Source: Pyrenopolyporus hunteri (lineage: Eukaryota; Ascomycota; Sordariomycetes; Xylariales; Hypoxylaceae). From it: 64,000 bases of DNA. The stretch is from NCBI GenBank assembly GCA_902806595.1, contig CADCXC010000012.1:124001-188000 (forward strand). Reading direction: 5' to 3'. The notes under the pieces were generated by a model, which was not told the DNA's origin, searched no databases, and saw nothing but the letters and a program-made list of their open reading frames with translations. Within the stretch, counting starts at the first letter, position 1. Every line of letters begins with the position of its first letter. The position numbers and the translations under genes are program-made. Shown here in pieces: positions 58,611-64,000 of this stretch.

Positions 58611-61600
58611 GTTGCAATTCCAGTTGGGATTGGCACTACCAGCAAACGCCAGTGCACGCAGCGCACTATCCCTGGGTCAGGGAGTAAAGGAAATGAAAAT
58701 GCACTGAACGTTAACCGTCTAGGTTTCGCCCGGGGATCTTACCGGGTCTGACAGGAGCATCACGGAATCCATCGTCATAACTGCCTCGTTCTCTCAATAC
58801 CATCAGAACTGATAGAAGTTCTAGCGATGTCGGCTATCGCTCTCCTGGAACAGGCTTCGAAGAGCCGGCCGCAGCTTATTCAGTTGCGGCCGTTTGTGGA
58901 AAACCAGCCTGCGAACTTCGGAGGCTGAGACTCAAGAGAGAGAGAGGGGGGAGGGCCGGCCCTCCGCTTAGACTACTAGGGCGGCGGCACAACGGCAAAT
59001 GGACGAGAACAAGAAGAGAAATTCCCCATCGAACCAACAGAGAGGGATGCATTTTACTCAAGCTACCATCCCCATTCCAAGCCGCCAATAGCATATCACC
59101 ACCGATATTTCCGTTACATCGCGGTATGGTTCCTGAAAATTTTGATGGCTCCGGCTTCGTCTTACGCATCTCCGCCGATGCCTATTGGATATCTTACAGG
59201 CGCATGCGCCAAGCGACGGCCCGGAAAATTTTCAACTCCCAGATTCTTCTAATAGGTAGTAAGTACTCCGTACCATCCCGTTTTCTGCTGACTATTATAA
59301 CAACCTTCACCGGCTCTTTTCGGTGTGTGCCGGCTGTCTCAGAGGGGCATAGTGTAAGACCAACCTTGCTCCAATAAGTCGACTAACGCCATGTGATCCG
59401 GCTGCATGGGGGGCCCTAAAGGTTGAAAGCTCCAAGAAAGTTGCGACTTGGTGTTCCATTTCGATGCAAGAACGATCACAGCCATTTTATCACTGCTAGA
59501 GTCGCCTAGTTCTTGACTGGAAGGGGGTGTTACAACCCCAGCCTACCCGGAAAGACACACCTGCTTCCTACATCTAATAGTCCTCGTCTCGACGCAACTA
59601 ACTCTCAACATCAATAGGAACTAACAGCGAAGCTGGGATGCCAAGGATGGGCGCAAAAGACCGTACGATAATCGATAAATTATTGATGACTTGGTCGTGA
59701 CGAAAAAGTGAGAGGATATAATGAGTTCCGACAACGAGCCCATGTATGAATGACCGAATACTGGCCAGCCGTCCTGCTTACGGTTGGCTGCCTTGACTAC
59801 CTCGAGGTGAAAATCTCGTCCCCCCGGTGCGGCAATGTAAGCGCAAGTCTACATATGTGGACCACGCTGCATGCGTGGCAAAAGCAAATCAAGATGTTAT
59901 CCTATCTCTTGGGCTCCGTCCATACTTTATCGTGTAAAGTGGCGGGTCTAGTGCCTAGCGGTCCAGACTCACGGGCACTTTAGCTCAACTACTAAATTTC
60001 TAGGCGCAGGTCTCGGTCGATTCCATCGAAACACTCGGATACTTCGAATGCTTCCTGTGGTGATATGCATCGTTGTCTTGTTGGGTCACTTAATATCAGC
60101 GACGCTGGCGACTCGACCATCGACCCCGATTACTCACATCTATCGGGCCACGAACTGTTGACACCAGCGGCTATTCCAAATTACCATAGGTTTCCACGAC
60201 TCTTCGCTGTCATCATGTATAACCACTTAGTAGCAGGCTAAGATTTCTACCTTGTTCCCTCTACGGGATCTAATCGCATCTAGATTCCTAGGTTGGGAAA
60301 ACCTCGCACGCGGTCGCGCTATAGCGCCTTACCCATATTCAACCCTTGTGACCGCAGTACCGTTGCAGATACGTCTCGAGATTTCGTTGGCTCTCGGGCA
60401 ACAGACTAAGAGTCGCAAATTTTTATTACGGCGAACAAAATTTAATGAATGCCGGCGTGCTAATCTCGGCATGTTCGCTCATCGAGAACTGTATACCCCT
60501 ATAGAGTCCCATCTCAGGCGGGACGCATCTTGCCCGATTCAATTTCTAATATATATAAATCCCTTCGCAATACTATACAAGGCTACCATGTCAGCGGTCT
60601 GTCAGCATCGCGAATGAATTTTTGAATGCCGGCCGACCAACTGGTTCCACGTGTTGATGATTCTTCGGCGGGACGACCGAGTAGAGAAAATCTGTCCGAG
60701 GCACAAAGCCAAGCCGACAGCGACGCCCATCTGCATAGTATTGGGCTACATAATCACGCGACTCTGGATGCGGTGATAAAATATGCCTCTTTGTCCAATT
60801 TGTCGAGGTCAGCCCCTCAACATGTTGAGGTTGTACTGTACCCTCTCAGGGCCTGCCACATCAGTATCGATGGCACATGGAATTTATGTCAGGTACCAGG
60901 AACGAGATCTTAAAGTTGGCCAATCGGGTCCTAGGACGGATCCAGTCAGCTAAGATGTACTTGCTAATGCAGGTAAAAAATCCTCCTCCAGTTCTCTTTG
61001 TGTGCCACCCCCTTCTAGTCCTTTGTAAATTTTCTTCTTACCCTGGCAGATAGCCCACCCGATCTCCTCGGATTGGCTAAGACGCAGTCTATTGCTTGCA
61101 AAGACTTCCCAACTGTCGTCGCCGTCGTCATACACCCACACCCCCCTCGTTAAATATCAGCCCTAAAGTTAGAATCGCCAAGATGCCGTCAGCCCGCCGT
61201 CTGCCAAGCCCCGCGGCTTTGGTCGGCGCGCCTTTTAATGGGTTATCGGTACGCATTAATGCCTTCTAGAACGGCTTAGTGGATTAAGCAAGGGCATAGG
61301 GATCGATGCGATTACCTGAATACCCGATATTCACCGCCGCTAGGCTCAATTATCTAGCTAAGTTGTCCCGGGCGCGGAGGAAGCGCTGCAGTAGTGCGAT
61401 GACTTTCCGCTTAGGTCGTCGAAGCCGGCCAGGTTTGGATGTAACCCTAATTCAGGAACAGGTCATCATCCTCCACGAGTTACCTTCCCGACTGTGGCTG
61501 CCTGTTCCTGATACATTCACGGCACGCAGGGGGATCAGATGGATCCTGGAGCATGGAATCGGCCTAGGACCCCCCGCTGTGTTCTAACGCGGTATTCACT

Positions 61601-61710
61601 TTCGACTTACAGAACAACTTCTTGTATCATTGGATAATCTCATTGGTCGGTCCAAACAGCGATGGGACGACCGCGGACGGGATGGCGAGCTGGCTTTGTC
61701 CCCTCAGATT

Positions 61711-61718
61711 TATAAAAG
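61711..61718 (+). promoter_or_regulatory. TATA box of the thaumatin-like gene
   Basis: TATAAAAG lies about 250 bases before the start codon and is followed by a C/T-rich leader. This is a strong TATA element, typical of highly expressed, inducible secreted proteins. Confidence 0.6.
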
Positions 61719-61967
61719 GACTTGCGATATCCCTCATGTCAGACGCTACTCTTATCCCCCATATCGCGTCAACCATCTTCTGATTCTACACATTCTCTTC
61801 TCAGCTCCAGTAGCTACCATTCCTTCCTTTCGAAGCCTTCCGTGATACATTCATTTACCACGAAGCTTTATATCTCTAGCTACTATAGACACTCCCTTCC
61901 AACCGAATCCAGAAGTTACGACAATCGTTCCTATTAACGTAGAATATACAAGAAATAACCTTACAAA

Positions 61968-62525
61968 ATGCGCTTCTTCTCTCAGATCGCCGCCTTCGCC
62001 GCCGCCTCGGCCACCCTGGTCAGCGCCAACTCGTTCACCTTCATCAACCAGGACGGCACGACCCGACACATCATCTTCACCGCGAGTGCCGGACAGCCGG
62101 GGATCGCCCCCATCACGATTGCAGGAAACGGCCAGGCCAGGGTCGACTTCCCGTACGGGTGGATTGGTAACGCTTACTCCGTCAGCGATGGTGCACCCGA
62201 CGTCCCGGGCATGCTTGCCGAGGTTGCCTTCAACGGCTGGAGCGGTTTGACCTACTTCGATGTCTCGGCCATCGTGAACGCGGCCGATGTCAACGGGGTC
62301 AAGCAGATGTTCCCTGCTAGCCAGATGGGCACTGCCAGGACCACCGTTTCGGGATGCGAAGTCTTCCCTTGCGGCACTGCCTACTACGCCCCCGACGACA
62401 TCCAGACCGTCACGACCCCCGAGACCGACCTCATCGTCACCCTCGGCGGCGGCCCCGTCGCCCGCCGTGAGGTCGAGCCCATGCTAGTCCCTCGCCACTA
62501 CGTTCTCGGCAAGCTCTCCGCTTAA
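61968..62525 (+). CDS. Small secreted thaumatin-like protein (CetA/CalA type)
   Basis: A single exon of 185 residues with a good start context (ACAAAATGCGC). The signal peptide is MRFFSQIAAFAAASATLVSA. The mature part starts NSFTFINQDGTTRHIIFTAS and holds FPYGWIGNAYSVSDG, GMLAEVAFNGWSGLTYFDVS and IVNAADVNGVKQMFP. A Cys pair lies in SGCEVFPCGTAYYAPDD. This is the pattern of short fungal thaumatin-like secreted proteins, of which Aspergillus CetA and CalA are the known conidial members; some are annotated DNase1 protein. The coding region is GC-rich with strong codon bias, so expression is probably high. Upstream is a TATA box; there are no introns. Confidence 0.88.
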   Translation: MRFFSQIAAFAAASATLVSANSFTFINQDGTTRHIIFTASAGQPGIAPITIAGNGQARVDFPYGWIGNAYSVSDGAPDVPGMLAEVAFNGWSGLTYFDVSAIVNAADVNGVKQMFPASQMGTARTTVSGCEVFPCGTAYYAPDDIQTVTTPETDLIVTLGGGPVARREVEPMLVPRHYVLGKLSA

Positions 62526-64000
62526 GCGCTAACCGACTATCGCGTATCAGAGATATCCGCTCCTCCTCTGCCTTATACCTCCCTACCTACCTTTTCGCTT
62601 CTCACTGGCATGTCATAAGCGTCCGCCAACTTGCCGCGAGCCTAGCTGCTTTGCGCAACAAACTCACGACCTCGACGGTTCGTGCTGGCAATCTTCCTTC
62701 CCCGGCGGGAGTTCCCCTTTTTTGAAAAGGACATGACATGCTGGTCAGGGTCCCTTCCCAGGAAAAAAGAAAATCATATATATGCATATACATATACTTA
62801 CCACCCTTTCTCGACGCTCGTTGGGTTATACCATTTTTTTGCGATGCTTACTTTTGCTTTGGCTTACACATGTATATACTTCGGGGTCGCACTTCTTGGT
62901 TTGCTACGGAAGGGACAATATACCCCCTTGGTTGTACTGCGCGCTAGATACCTTACTACCTACCTGACGATAGATGGAACGAATGAATAGACGAGTTTAC
63001 GGTGGCTTTTTTTTTTGGATTATTTTTGATACGGACCAATCGTGCTTCAGAATGTGAACAGGAATGTGAATGCGCCTGACCAACCCCCTGATTGTCCCTG
63101 ACTCGGGGCCGAGTCTAACGTAAGATGGTACCTTACGATGAGAAAGCTTGTCTTTCGACATGTCATCTGCTTATTCTAAGAAAAGAGAAAAAGGAAATTT
63201 TGCTTTATTCCCTCTTGTCCCCTTTTCTCCCGAGATCTCTCGACTCTACCCCAGCTCGATTTCAGCTCATGTCATCGATCGATTACCTCGAGTTATCCCG
63301 GCTCGAGAACAATGGAAATTAGGTAGATAGGTAGGTACACATTCACTCCCCGCAAGGATTGCGTGGCCTCACCCCCCTCCCCCAAATCGTTCTCTTTGAC
63401 GGAATCGCTCGTCTTACGCGGCGCGGCGCGGCGCCAAAATTACAGACTGCTCGTTTAACCCCGAAGCGAGTGGTACCTAGGTGAGGGAACAGAAAGAAGC
63501 CGATGCGGAAATGGATATGGGAATGGTACAGACGCCAAGGACAATGGAACTAACCTGCCTACCTAAGGTACCTATACACCTGCCTTACTATTTGTGCCTG
63601 ATTCGATATGCGGTGTACACCGTCGCCGTGAGTACCTGGACTGGCACGCATACGGAGGCGTGGAAATCCAATTTACTCTGCAGTATTTGATGTGTGTATG
63701 CATGCATCGTAACAACTGCTCGGGGCTTGCCCCCATGCCCGTTACCTACCTACCTACCTACCTACCCATTTAACACTTACCTATCGACCTACCTAAACTA
63801 CTCCATCGCGAACCTCATCTCCCCCCAACATTGGCATTCCATTTTCCCTTTTTACTTTCCATCGCTCGGCCGGCGCGACGGCAGGGGGCCTTATCGTATT
63901 AGGCTTTCGCAGCGTGCGTTAGTTCTATATATGTATATTCGCCCCGTCTACCTGCTCCGTTGGGACGCGCCAACCGCGAAGGGGAAGTATTTGGGACGAT
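62526..64000. other. 3' flank and intergenic end of window
   Basis: No gene seen. Short hydrophobic frames at 62682-62990 overlap in three frames and look like AT/CT-rich 3' region. A run of TACC units lies near the end. Confidence 0.5.
63743..63767 (+). repeat. (TACC)n tetranucleotide run
   Basis: Six TACC units in tandem, the longest pure run in the right arm. Confidence 0.85.

Larger units (their letters stand above)
56519..61967. other. Long intergenic spacer, no gene seen
   Basis: About 5.4 kb without a gene I can support. Frames such as 57209-57724 (minus), 60252-60617 (plus) and 60950-61141 (minus) have no start context or family motif. It contains ACATACCT-type microsatellite at 58581-58610, an AG-rich tract near 58933-58958 and the TATA box of the next gene. 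Confidence 0.5.

Noticed and set aside
60950..61141. Minus-strand frame with text IGWAICQGKKKIYKGLEGGG
   Set aside because: Only 63 codons, no start context or neighbouring exons that extend it.
1..64000. CRISPR array, prokaryotic operon or phage features
   Set aside because: Spliceosomal introns, intron-bearing tRNAs and fungal gene families show a eukaryotic nuclear genome; no regularly spaced direct repeats were seen.

Overview
This window looks like nuclear DNA from a filamentous ascomycete (Pezizomycotina). The genes carry short introns of about 48 to 125 nt with GTAAGT-like donors and CTAAC/CTGAC branch points. tRNA genes carry introns next to the anticodon. There are families typical of these fungi: a fungal rhodopsin-domain membrane protein, a secreted FAD oxidase, a thaumatin-like secreted protein and a GPI-type wall protein. 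A short TTAGGG array is also present. Abundant TACC/GGTA tetranucleotide runs and CCTAGGTA palindromes suggest a sordariomycete, perhaps Xylariales; that placement is inference.

Left part (1-20.9 kb), gene-poor. An 8.1 kb stretch without a recognisable gene is followed by a five-exon rhodopsin-domain membrane protein (minus, 8124-9634), a secreted berberine-bridge-like FAD oxidase (plus, 11365-13529), an intron-containing tRNA-Leu, a small secreted protein (plus, 16275-16906) and a degenerate C2H2-type zinc-finger protein (minus, 17527-18807). These are separated by TA-rich spacers that may be RIP-decayed.

Middle part (20.9-52.2 kb), denser. It holds an ER-anchored E2 ubiquitin-conjugating enzyme of the UBE2J/Ubc6 type, an intron-containing tRNA-His, the large TFIIIC subunit Tfc3, a 14-exon gene joining a SERAC1/SesB-like alpha/beta hydrolase to several ubiquitin-like folds, a basic coiled-coil protein, an AIM6-like phosphodiesterase, a MAT2B/RmlD-like NAD(P)-binding protein, a small two-exon gene divergent from an RA-PH adaptor, farnesyl diphosphate synthase, and APC8/Cdc23. 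The last two are divergent, and their shared intergenic region contains a dense GATA-site cluster.

Right part (52.2-64 kb), gene-poor again. It holds only a small GPI-type wall protein and a secreted thaumatin-like protein behind a clear TATA box, set in repeat-rich spacer.

Most genes are housekeeping and do not form a biosynthetic cluster. The most unusual locus is the hydrolase/ubiquitin-like fusion at 30951-35669. Its 14 exons rebuild to one 1311-codon frame. An N-terminal lipase-type effector domain joined to ubiquitin-like modules invites comparison with fungal innate-immunity or incompatibility proteins. All exon models here were derived by eye from splice signals, frame and family motifs; no search was run.
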